Below, piece by piece: positions 52,212-59,693 of a DNA stretch of 64,000 nucleotides. The first letter of the stretch is position 1. Each line of letters begins with the position of its first letter. The translations under genes and the position numbers were made by a program. The notes below the pieces were generated by a model. It was not told where the DNA came from. It searched no databases and was given only the letters and a program-made list of their open reading frames with translations. Origin of the DNA: JBEBVQ01 sp037190845. Its GTDB lineage: Bacteria; Bacteroidota; Bacteroidia; Chitinophagales; Chitinophagaceae. The stretch lies in NCBI GenBank assembly GCA_037190845.1, contig JBBCJI010000004.1, forward strand, positions 124,001 to 188,000, read 5' to 3'.

Positions 52212-52219
52212 CAAAGATA
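52212..52219 (-). promoter_or_regulatory. -7 element (TATCTTTG) for feoB
   Basis: The minus strand reads TATCTTTG, matching TAnnTTTG, 12 bases before the ATG at 52199. I see no clear Fur-box palindrome overlapping it. Confidence 0.45.
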
Positions 52220-52299
52220 AACTTTCTTCATCAGGCGGTTGTAGTCTCTGATGCCTGGTGAATTTCAAATTGCCGCTATCTCAAAATTGAATTTTGCTT

Positions 52300-52346
52300 C
52301 GACAGGCTCAATGACCGTCTTTTGATGACGGTCATTGAGCCTGTCG
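52300..52346. repeat. CGACAGGCTCAATGACCGTC palindromic repeat, copy 2
   Basis: Perfect 20-bp arms (52300-52319 and 52327-52346) around a 7-base loop TTTTGAT. The arms and loop core match the copy at 16363-16419, so this is one dispersed family. It lies about 55 bases past the gdhA stop and upstream of feoB on the same strand. Confidence 0.92.
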
Positions 52347-52400
52347 ATATGAATATTGTGAAGTATGTGAAATACTCCCGAATGCCTACAGCTGGTTTGT

Positions 52401-53831
52401 CTATGGGAAGATACCCAGCTCTTCATAAGCTACGCCGACCTTATTGATCGAGACCACAAACGCTGCGGTACGCATATCCGAGATACCAAGGCTCAGCAGG
52501 CTTTCCCGGATCTCGTGGTAAGAGCCAATCATGGTGTCTTCAAGCCCGGAGTATACAAGGTCTACTTCATCCGGCCCGTGCATTAACTGACGGCGTTCTG
52601 TATCCGTTACAGTTTTGCCGGTCAGGCTTTCCACTGTTTTAATGATGGAGCTGTTCTGGTTTTCACTGAAGCGTTTGTCCATCCGCCCGAAGCGTACGTG
52701 ACTCAGGTTTTTCAGCCATTCGAAATATGAAACGGTAACACCGCCTGCATTAATATACATGTCCGGGATGATCATGACCCCTTTCTGGTTGAGTATTTCG
52801 TCAGCTTCGGGCGAGAGTGGCCCGTTGGCTGCTTCTCCTATGATCTTTGCTTTGATCCGGGCAGCATTGGAGCCGTTGATCACGTTTTCCAACGCTGCGG
52901 GTATCAGGATGTCACATTCCTGTTCGAGGGTTTCGGATGTGTTCGGGATGTTTGTAGCGCCGGGGAAGTTGAGGATAGATCCTGTGGATTTACGATGCGC
53001 AACTACTTCTTCGAGCGGCAGCCCTGCAGGATTGTACAGTCCTCCTTCAAATTCGGCGATACCTACGATCAGCGCTCCGGCTTCATAAAAATATTTTGCC
53101 GCATGATAACCTACATTTCCTAACCCTTGTACGATTACCTTTTTACCTTCGATGCCCGTAGTAAGCCCGATACGCTTCATGTCTTCTGCAATACTGCACA
53201 CTTCGCGGATGCCGTAAAACACACCAAGGCCGGTTGCCTCCGTGCGTCCGCGTACACCGCCCTGGCTGATGGGCTTGCCCGTTACGCATCCCATGGCATT
53301 AATATCGTTGGGGTTGAGTGATGCATAGGTGTCAGCGATCCAGCTCATCTCACGCGCACCGGAGCCATAATCAGGCGCCGGCACATCAATTCCTGCACCG
53401 ATGAAGTTTTTCTTTACGAGCTCTGAAGCATAGCGGCGGGTGATTTTCTCCAGCTCAAATACCGTATAGTTTTTGGGATCAATGCGAATGCCCCCTTTGG
53501 CTCCGCCGAAAGGTACATTTACGATAGCGCATTTGTAGGTCATAAGAGCGGCCAGCGCCATGACTTCATCCTGGTTTACATCCATGCTGTACCGGATGCC
53601 GCCTTTGCACGGCAGCTTGTGGTGGGAATGCTGTACGCGATAAGCTTCGATTACTTCAATCTTATCGCCGATGCGTACCGGAAATTTGATCCGGTATACG
53701 GAGTTACAGGCTTTGATTTGTTCAAGGATACCCTTTTCAAAACGGGTATATTGCGCAGCTTTATCAAAATTGCGCTCCACGCCCTGGAAAAAGCTATAAT
53801 GCTTTTGTGACGTGTTGTCTTTGGATGCCAT
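52401..53831 (-). CDS. gdhA: Glutamate dehydrogenase
   Basis: 476 residues. The Glu/Leu/Phe/Val dehydrogenase active site is intact: HSHHKLPCKGGIRYS with the substrate-binding Lys, YKCAIVNVPFGGAKGGI with the catalytic Lys, and GIDVPAPDYGSG with the catalytic Asp. The nucleotide fold starts at VIVQGLGNVGYHAAKYF. It interconverts glutamate and 2-oxoglutarate plus ammonia. The Glu that ends the coenzyme-binding strand (GIAEFEGG) may favour NAD over NADP, but this is a weak hint. Transcribed behind the ccmBCD genes with a 37-base gap. Confidence 0.95.
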   Translation of the reverse strand: MASKDNTSQKHYSFFQGVERNFDKAAQYTRFEKGILEQIKACNSVYRIKFPVRIGDKIEVIEAYRVQHSHHKLPCKGGIRYSMDVNQDEVMALAALMTYKCAIVNVPFGGAKGGIRIDPKNYTVFELEKITRRYASELVKKNFIGAGIDVPAPDYGSGAREMSWIADTYASLNPNDINAMGCVTGKPISQGGVRGRTEATGLGVFYGIREVCSIAEDMKRIGLTTGIEGKKVIVQGLGNVGYHAAKYFYEAGALIVGIAEFEGGLYNPAGLPLEEVVAHRKSTGSILNFPGATNIPNTSETLEQECDILIPAALENVINGSNAARIKAKIIGEAANGPLSPEADEILNQKGVMIIPDMYINAGGVTVSYFEWLKNLSHVRFGRMDKRFSENQNSSIIKTVESLTGKTVTDTERRQLMHGPDEVDLVYSGLEDTMIGSYHEIRESLLSLGISDMRTAAFVVSINKVGVAYEELGIFP

Positions 53832-53868
53832 AAAAATAGTATTGTGATTGATTGTGTTGAAGGGAAAA

Positions 53869-54090
53869 TTATGGTTGCTTTGTTTGTTCCATTTTTTTTA
53901 TGCGGCGCTCCAGGTGGATCAGGAACGCAATAATTCCGGCAAAGATAGTTGCTAATACCAAAACAACAACGTATATTTTACCGTTACTGCGCATCACATC
54001 TGCCATAGCGGGGCTATGATCTTGTGCTGATAAAATTGCCGGGAATACCAACAGAAATATGGCTATTAAAAATGAGTTTTTATACTTCAT
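53869..54090 (-). CDS. CcmD-like small haem-export membrane protein
   Basis: 73 residues from the ATG at 54090 (MKYKNSFLIAIFLLVFPAILSAQ). A longer start overlaps ccmC. The N-terminus looks like a signal peptide. A single membrane helix (VVVLVLATIFAGIIAFLIHL) then ends in a basic tail (ERRIKKMEQTKQ), the pattern of Bacteroidota CcmD-family proteins. In other bacteria CcmD holds the haem handling complex CcmABCDE together. It begins four bases after the ccmC stop, so it is co-transcribed and co-translated. Confidence 0.82.
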   Translation of the reverse strand: MKYKNSFLIAIFLLVFPAILSAQDHSPAMADVMRSNGKIYVVVLVLATIFAGIIAFLIHLERRIKKMEQTKQP

Positions 54091-54094
54091 AACC

Positions 54095-54775
54095 TTAATA
54101 AAAATGAGTATGAAAAGCATTGTCTGCCTGATGTATAATCAATCGTATGCGTATGCGTAATGTGGTGATCCATAATCCCAGTAAAAACCACCCCGCTACT
54201 GCCGGATAAAATACAAATCTCATATTGCTGTCGAGATCGTAAGCTCCGAAGCCGGGATTGCCGCCATTGCCGGGATGCAGGGAATCCACCATACGAGGCA
54301 GCACCCATATTAGCGGGATCATTAGTGCAAATGCAAAGATATTATACACGGCGCTTATGCGTGCGCGTTTTTCCTCATCTTTCATTCCGCCGCGTAATAT
54401 CAGATAGGCAAAATAAATTAACATGGCCAGTGCAGTACCCAGTTGCTTCGGGTCGTTGCTCCATGCAGCGCCCCAGGTGAACTGTGCCCATTCCATGCCG
54501 GTGAGCATCCCCAGTATACTATACAGGATACCTACATTAATGTATTCGGTAGCATATATATCATCTTTAAGGTTATTGCTGCGTAGATACCGGATCGCGT
54601 AGATGCAGGAAATTAAAAAAAGAAGGATCATTCCAAACCACATCGGTACATGGAAATAGAGATTCCGGACGGTTTCGTTGATGATGTCGAGACGTGGAAC
54701 GGGTAGAAGCAGGCCACCGATAATGGTATAGGCAAGCAGCAGGACACAAAGCACTTTCCACCAGGATTGGCGCAT
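54095..54775 (-). CDS. ccmC: Haem exporter / cytochrome c biogenesis protein CcmC
   Basis: 226 residues with six membrane helices. The periplasmic Trp-rich haem-binding loop is WAQFTWGAAWSNDPKQ (about residues 93-108), the WWD signature of CcmC and CcsA. His residues near it (YFHVPMW and DSLHPGN) can serve as axial ligands. CcmC presents haem to the chaperone CcmE. It lies behind ccmB, separated by an 80-base spacer with a perfect AT-rich hairpin, and directly before ccmD. Confidence 0.93.
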   Translation of the reverse strand: MRQSWWKVLCVLLLAYTIIGGLLLPVPRLDIINETVRNLYFHVPMWFGMILLFLISCIYAIRYLRSNNLKDDIYATEYINVGILYSILGMLTGMEWAQFTWGAAWSNDPKQLGTALAMLIYFAYLILRGGMKDEEKRARISAVYNIFAFALMIPLIWVLPRMVDSLHPGNGGNPGFGAYDLDSNMRFVFYPAVAGWFLLGLWITTLRIRIRLIIHQADNAFHTHFY

Positions 54776-54815
54776 ATAGAACCCTGAAATTTTACCGTAA
54801 AGGTAATTAATTGAA

Positions 54816-54851
54816 AATTGAAAGTTGAAAATTCATTTTCAACTTTCAATT
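54816..54851. repeat. AT-rich perfect hairpin 3' of ccmB (TTGAAAA family)
   Basis: AATTGAAAGTTGAAAAT (54816-54832) and its exact complement (54835-54851) give a 17-bp stem with a minimal loop, five bases past the ccmB stop codon. It is related in sequence to the elements at 5558 and 7843. No T-run follows on the minus strand, so it may protect the ccmB mRNA end rather than end transcription. Confidence 0.75.
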
Positions 54852-54855
54852 ATAT

Positions 54856-55512
54856 CTATTCCTGCCAGAGAAAAGGAAAAAGGATCATACCCAGTATGAT
54901 CACCAGTGCGTCGAGCAGCAGCAGGATGCCGGCGAGCGCCCACCATCCCGGCTGATATACGGGAGATAAAGCTTTAAGCGCAAGGTTTCCGAGCATCATA
55001 AGTACAGGTGTCACCAGCGGAAAGCCCAGCACCGCCATCAGCGCGGCATTCTGTTGCGCCCGCGCAGCAATGGCAGAAAGAAAGGTAAATACGACTGATA
55101 AGCTCAGACTCCCGGTGAGGGTGATGAGTATGAACAGCCCGGCCTGATCTACCGGCATGCCCAGCAGCAGGCTGAACAGAGCAAGACTTACCAGGCTCAT
55201 AACCAGTAATAGTATGATGCTGTATATCATCTTTGCCGCCAGGAAGGTCGTGGGTTTCACAAGTGTAAAATAATAACGGAACCGTTCCGGCGATTCCTGC
55301 AGAAAGCTTTTAGCCACAGCATTTACGGCAACAAACAACTGGGTGATCCAGAATAAAGCATTCCAGACTTTTGACTCCGGCTGTCCGTTCATAATATAGA
55401 CAACAAATACCGTTGCCCCCACATACAGCAGCACACCAAACAGGGTGTGCCGTTGCCGCCATTCCATCAGGAGGTCTTTGCGTACAAGTGTTAACAGCGG
55501 ATATACAGACAT
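54856..55512 (-). CDS. ccmB: Haem exporter protein CcmB
   Basis: 218 residues with six membrane segments and the CcmB-type opening LLTLVRKDLLMEWRQRHTLFGVLLYV. FQESPERFRYYFTLVKPTTFLAAKMIYS-like text spans the first cytoplasmic loop (about 68-95). CcmB is the membrane part of the CcmAB ABC unit that releases haem-loaded CcmE. No ccmA ATPase gene is next to it in this window. The upstream gene ends 11 bases before its start. Confidence 0.9.
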   Translation of the reverse strand: MSVYPLLTLVRKDLLMEWRQRHTLFGVLLYVGATVFVVYIMNGQPESKVWNALFWITQLFVAVNAVAKSFLQESPERFRYYFTLVKPTTFLAAKMIYSIILLLVMSLVSLALFSLLLGMPVDQAGLFILITLTGSLSLSVVFTFLSAIAARAQQNAALMAVLGFPLVTPVLMMLGNLALKALSPVYQPGWWALAGILLLLDALVIILGMILFPFLWQE

Positions 55513-55523
55513 GGTGGGGTGGA

Positions 55524-56345
55524 TCAGTAAATGGTAATATAACCTGTTTCCAGTTTTTCCTTGTTCTTTCTCAGCTCAAATTTATAGATCCCTTTGTGCT
55601 GGAAATTACGTTTGTCAATAACAACTGACGGTTCCCGGATACGGGGCACTTCCAGGACCGGCCGGTCTTCCTGTGTGAAGAAGGATATACTGAAGTTGTG
55701 CTTTGCCGCATCCGGTATTTCTACATTGACATGACCGGTGAAAGGATTGGTGAAAATATACTGTGATTTAATATACATTGCAGGATGTGCGGCTGAACTG
55801 ATATCCGGTACCCTGAGCGTTGTCCCGCCTTTTTTGACAGGTTTTCCTGAAGCGGCGCCGGGGGAAGTTTCAACACGGGATTTTTTTTCATCAATGGTGC
55901 TGCTTGTGCTACCTTCAACGATCTCGACTTTTGCAGCATATTGTTGTAAGGTTTCATTGGGAGGTAATACCTTTTGCTGGAGTAGCTGCATACTGTCTAC
56001 TTCCAGTTTCAGATAATTGCTATACCATGTGAGATTTGAGTTGAAGACAATGTAGAGGCGGTACCAGTTGTTCCCCGGCATGGGATGTCCATCAATGAAT
56101 GCCTGAGGACCTTTGGGTAATTCTTTGACGTATCCGATTGTGGTAAAGTTGTATACGCTGTCAGCCGAACGCTGTACAGCAATGGATTTAATGCCATTGT
56201 ACTGGCAGGTCCAGCTCAGGATATTCATGCCGTCCTGGGTTGCGCCGATCATGTCGGGCAATATGGGTTGCGCCCGCAATGCGGTAGTAAAAAGTATTGA
56301 TAATAAAAGAAGAATGGCCGGTCGTGCCGATATTTTTTCAATCAT
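55524..56345 (-). CDS. Exported protein with possible T9SS type-A C-terminal domain
   Basis: 273 residues with a signal peptide (1-25, ending ALRAQ). The first 100 mature residues have a fibronectin-III-like pattern (NILSWTCQYNGIKSIAVQRSADS, WYRLYIVF). A Ser/Thr/Lys-rich linker (about 145-175) leads to a C-terminal part ending in NFQHKGIYKFELRKNKEKL, which resembles the type-A sorting signal of the type IX system. It is 11 bases upstream of ccmB and likely in the same transcript, though no link with haem export is known. Family not recognised. Confidence 0.7.
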   Translation of the reverse strand: MIEKISARPAILLLLSILFTTALRAQPILPDMIGATQDGMNILSWTCQYNGIKSIAVQRSADSVYNFTTIGYVKELPKGPQAFIDGHPMPGNNWYRLYIVFNSNLTWYSNYLKLEVDSMQLLQQKVLPPNETLQQYAAKVEIVEGSTSSTIDEKKSRVETSPGAASGKPVKKGGTTLRVPDISSAAHPAMYIKSQYIFTNPFTGHVNVEIPDAAKHNFSISFFTQEDRPVLEVPRIREPSVVIDKRNFQHKGIYKFELRKNKEKLETGYITIY

Positions 56346-56349
56346 TTGC

Positions 56350-56357
56350 CAAACCTA
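56350..56357 (-). promoter_or_regulatory. -7 element (TAGGTTTG) 4 bases before the exported-protein/ccmB unit
   Basis: The minus strand reads TAGGTTTG, matching TAnnTTTG, and ends four bases before the ATG at 56345. A leaderless first gene is predicted for this unit. Confidence 0.5.
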
Positions 56358-56473
56358 CTGCAAATCTGTAAAATGAACCAGTCTCCTACGGATATTTTCT
56401 TTTTCCGTAGCAAAACCGTTCTTGTGCAGGTTATGATTTTTGAGGTTTTCTACTATCTTTAGCCATTAATTTG

Positions 56474-56537
56474 AATATGTGCAGATTTGAAAATGCACAG
56501 TTTCAAGTAAGATTTTATGTTTTAAAACGCACATATT
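56474..56537 (+). promoter_or_regulatory. 5' leader of the permease gene with two alternative hairpins
   Basis: AATATGTGC (56474-56482) is exactly complementary to GCACATATT (56529-56537), which ends seven bases before the ATG at 56545 and would hide the ribosome-binding zone. The same left strand can instead form a 6-bp hairpin, TGTGCA (56478-56483) with TGCACA (56494-56499). The two structures exclude one another, a layout typical of translational control. No known riboswitch motif is recognised. Confidence 0.45.
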
Positions 56538-56544
56538 ATATAAA

Positions 56545-58056
56545 ATGAGCATTTTTATCAGAAAGCCGCTTACGCAACTGATGGCGGAAGCATCCGAAAC
56601 CGAAAAAGGATTGAAAAAAACCCTCTCAGCCACGGCGCTTGTTGCATTGGGGATCGGTGCCATCATCGGCGCCGGTTTGTTTTCGCTCACGGGTATTGCA
56701 GCCGCAGATAATGCAGGCGCAGCGGTCACGTTATCATTTATAGTTGCTGCGGTGGGCTGCGCCTTTGCCGGTTTGTGCTATGCGGAGTTTGCCTCAATGA
56801 TACCGGTAGCCGGTAGCGCCTATACCTATTCCTATGCTACAATGGGTGAATTTATCGCGTGGATCATAGGCTGGGATCTGGTGCTGGAATATGCTCTGGG
56901 CGCAGCTACTGTTTCCGTAAGCTGGGCACGCTATTTTGCCCAGTTTCTGGGTGATGTCGGGATCCATTTTCCGCCCCGTCTGCTTACTTCTCCGTGGGAA
57001 ACGCTTACGTTGGCGGATGGGACTGTTGTTACAGATGGCATTATCAACCTGCCGGCCATTATCATCATTTGTCTCTTATCCCTTTTGCTAATGAGAGGCA
57101 CGCGTGAATCTTCACTGATCAATAATGTGCTTGTTGTTGTAAAAGTAGTGGTAGTGCTGGTTTTTATTGCGTTGGGGTGGAGCTTTATCAACCCGGCCAA
57201 CCATACGCCGTTCATACCCCCAAATGCAGGTGAAGAAGCGGTACGCGCCGGGCAAATGGGTTTCTGGGAATTTTTTAAAAGTGATCATTTCGGCGCATAT
57301 GGGATCAGTGGTATCATGCGTGGTGCAGGTGTTGTGTTTTTTGCATTTATCGGTTTTGACGCCGTATCCACTGCTGCACAGGAAGCCAAAGATCCTAAAA
57401 AAGGTATGCCAATTGGCATCATCGGTTCCCTGTTTGTCTGTACGCTTCTGTATGTCCTGTTTTCTTATGTATTGACCGGACTGGAGCATTATACTGCATT
57501 TCAGGGTGACGCTAAACCGGTAGCCACCGCATTTGCCAAAACCGGTTATCATTTCCTGAACAGCTTCCTGATGATCGCCATACTTGCCGGTTATACTTCG
57601 GTGATACTGGTGATGCTGATGGGGCAGAGCCGGGTGTTTTACAGCATGAGTGTAGACAGGTTGCTACCTAAGTTCTTTTCAGATCTGCATCCCAGAAACC
57701 GTACTCCCTGGAAGACTAACCTGATATTTATGGTTTTTGTCAGCCTGTTTGCCGGGTTTGTGCCGGTTGCTGATCTGGGGCATATGGTAAGTATCGGTAC
57801 GCTGTTTGCCTTCTCGCTGGTGTGCATCGGGGTGATCGTGATGCGCAAAAAAGCGCCCGATGCACCGCGGTCGTTCAAAGTGCCTTTGGTACCATTGATA
57901 CCCATACTGGGCGTACTTGTCTGTGTGGCTATGATGGCTTCTCTGCCCAAAGAATCCTGGGAACGGCTTGCCATATGGCTTGCCATAGGATTTGTTATAT
58001 ATTTTGGATATAGTATCAAACATAGTAAGGTACGCAAGGATTCAAAACAGGGATAA
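56545..58056 (+). CDS. Amino-acid permease (APC superfamily, cationic-amino-acid-transporter-like)
   Basis: 503 residues with about 12-14 membrane helices. The first helix holds the substrate motif GIGAIIGAGLFSLTGIAA (around 37-54). GCAFAGLCYAEFASMIPVAGSAYTYSYATMGEFIAWIIGWDLVLEY in shorter overlapping parts marks the APC/CAT group. FFAFIGFDAVSTAAQEAKDPKKGMP is the conserved helix-6 region. It imports amino acids by ion symport or exchange; the substrate is not readable. It has a structured 5' leader. A weak imperfect hairpin (58075-58096) follows its stop codon. Confidence 0.93.
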   Translation: MSIFIRKPLTQLMAEASETEKGLKKTLSATALVALGIGAIIGAGLFSLTGIAAADNAGAAVTLSFIVAAVGCAFAGLCYAEFASMIPVAGSAYTYSYATMGEFIAWIIGWDLVLEYALGAATVSVSWARYFAQFLGDVGIHFPPRLLTSPWETLTLADGTVVTDGIINLPAIIIICLLSLLLMRGTRESSLINNVLVVVKVVVVLVFIALGWSFINPANHTPFIPPNAGEEAVRAGQMGFWEFFKSDHFGAYGISGIMRGAGVVFFAFIGFDAVSTAAQEAKDPKKGMPIGIIGSLFVCTLLYVLFSYVLTGLEHYTAFQGDAKPVATAFAKTGYHFLNSFLMIAILAGYTSVILVMLMGQSRVFYSMSVDRLLPKFFSDLHPRNRTPWKTNLIFMVFVSLFAGFVPVADLGHMVSIGTLFAFSLVCIGVIVMRKKAPDAPRSFKVPLVPLIPILGVLVCVAMMASLPKESWERLAIWLAIGFVIYFGYSIKHSKVRKDSKQG

Positions 58057-58139
58057 TCATTAATGTATACAGAAAAAGACCGGCCTGTCCGGCTTTGAGG
58101 CCTGCACATACGAATGCTGGCGAAAGTTTAATTATTTGC

Positions 58140-58147
58140 TACTTTTG
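58140..58147 (+). promoter_or_regulatory. -7 element (TACTTTTG) for lpdA
   Basis: TACTTTTG matches TAnnTTTG and leaves a leader of about 45 bases before the ATG at 58197. Confidence 0.42.
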
Positions 58148-58196
58148 TCGGGCATTAACCTTTTGACCATTCATTTAAAAAACACACTTCCTGTAT

Positions 58197-59603
58197 ATGG
58201 CATATGATGTGATTGTCATCGGCAGCGGCCCCGGCGGTTATGTAGCCGCTATCCGCGCTTCCCAGTTGGGCTATAAAACCGCAATAGTTGAACGTGAAAG
58301 CCTGGGCGGCATCTGTCTCAACTGGGGTTGTATTCCTACCAAAGCATTACTCAAATCGGCGCAGATCATGGAATACCTTGGTCATTCCAAAGATTATGGT
58401 GTTGTAGTAAATGATTATAAAGCCGACTTTGCAGCAATTGTAAAACGCAGCCGCGGCGTAGCCGACAAAATGAGCAAGGGCATCCAGTTCCTGATGAAGA
58501 AGAACAAGATTGACGTGATCATGGGTTTCGGTAAGCTGAATGATAAAAAAGAAGTAGTCGTGACCGGCGCCGATGGTAAAGACACAGCGTACCAGGCTAA
58601 ACATGTGATCATTGCTACAGGGGGCCGTGCCCGTCAGTTGCCCAATCTCCCGATAGATGGTAAACATGTGATCGGATACCGTGAGGCTATGGCGCTTCCC
58701 GAACAACCGAAAAGCATGATCGTGGTAGGGTCCGGGGCGATCGGTGTGGAGTTTGCTTATTTCTACAACAGTCTGGGTACGAAAGTGACGATCGTTGAAT
58801 TTTTGCCGCGTATCGTACCGGTAGAAGATGAAGATATTTCCAAAGAGCTGGAGAAAATATACAAGAAGAAAGGCATTAACATCATGACGAATGCTTCCGT
58901 TGAGAAAGTGGAAGCCGGTAAAGGCAGCGTTAAAGCTACTGTGAAAACGCAGAAAGGAGAAGAGATTCTGGAAGCGGATGTGGTGCTGAGCGCGGTAGGT
59001 GTTGTGGCCAATATTGAAAATATCGGTCTCGAAGCGCTGAAGGTTAATACCGATAAGGGTAAGATTGTAGTGGATAAATATGGTAAGACTAATGTGGACG
59101 GTATCTATGCCATTGGTGATTGCACCCCTGGCCAGGCGCTGGCGCACGTAGCTTCGAAAGAAGCGATCGTCTGTGTGGAAGCTATTGCCCATAAGGACGG
59201 GAAATATCACCATCAGCCGGAGCCGGTGGATTATGGTAATGTACCGGGTTGCACCTATTGCTCACCTGAGATCGCTTCTGTCGGATTGACTGAAAAGCAG
59301 GCTAAAGAAGCCGGTTATGAGTTGAAAGTAGGTAAGTTCCCGTTCTCGGCTTCCGGCAAGGCAAGCGCGGCCGGTGCTACCGAAGGTTTTGTAAAAGTGA
59401 TCTTCGATGCGAAGTATGGTGAATGGCTCGGTACGCACATGATCGGCGCTAATGTAACTGAAATAATTGCACAGACAGTTACTGCCCGCAAACTGGAAAC
59501 CACATGGCAGGAAGTACTGGACAGCATCCACCCGCACCCCACTATGAGCGAAAGCGTAAAAGATGCGATAGAAGTGGCGCTGGGAGAAGCGATACATCTG
59601 TAA
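58197..59603 (+). CDS. lpdA: Dihydrolipoyl dehydrogenase
   Basis: 468 residues. The FAD motif GSGPGGYVAAIRASQLG is at 9-25 and the redox disulphide is C40-C45 (GGICLNWGCIPTKAL). The NAD motif is VVGSGAIGVEFAYFYNSLG, and the catalytic His-Glu pair is in the C-terminal HPHPTMSE. It is the E3 flavoenzyme shared by the pyruvate, 2-oxoglutarate and branched-chain dehydrogenase complexes and glycine cleavage. It stands alone, without E1 or E2 genes. A modular palindrome starts nine bases after its stop. Confidence 0.97.
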   Translation: MAYDVIVIGSGPGGYVAAIRASQLGYKTAIVERESLGGICLNWGCIPTKALLKSAQIMEYLGHSKDYGVVVNDYKADFAAIVKRSRGVADKMSKGIQFLMKKNKIDVIMGFGKLNDKKEVVVTGADGKDTAYQAKHVIIATGGRARQLPNLPIDGKHVIGYREAMALPEQPKSMIVVGSGAIGVEFAYFYNSLGTKVTIVEFLPRIVPVEDEDISKELEKIYKKKGINIMTNASVEKVEAGKGSVKATVKTQKGEEILEADVVLSAVGVVANIENIGLEALKVNTDKGKIVVDKYGKTNVDGIYAIGDCTPGQALAHVASKEAIVCVEAIAHKDGKYHHQPEPVDYGNVPGCTYCSPEIASVGLTEKQAKEAGYELKVGKFPFSASGKASAAGATEGFVKVIFDAKYGEWLGTHMIGANVTEIIAQTVTARKLETTWQEVLDSIHPHPTMSESVKDAIEVALGEAIHL

Positions 59604-59612
59604 GGCAAATTG

Positions 59613-59680
59613 ATGTGACAGATGTGTTGAATGTGACGGATGTGTCATCACATCTCCCACATCCAACACATCTGTCACAT
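59613..59680. repeat. Modular 9-nt palindromic repeat, copy D (68 nt) between convergent genes
   Basis: Eight blocks in strict 9-nt phase: ATGTG-ACAG-ATGTG-TTGA-ATGTG-ACGG-ATGTG, loop TCAT, then four CACAT blocks with spacers CTCC, CCAA and CTGT. Outer 24-nt arms (59613-59636 and 59657-59680) pair with two mismatches. It lies between the convergent lpdA and cytochrome-like lipoprotein genes, with TTTTTA after the right arm. Confidence 0.92.
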
Positions 59681-59693
59681 TTTTAGCCGTTTT

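Noticed and set aside
9267..59680. Repeated modules as a CRISPR array
   Set aside because: The repeats are short palindromes scattered singly over 50 kb, with no spacer-repeat series and no cas gene.
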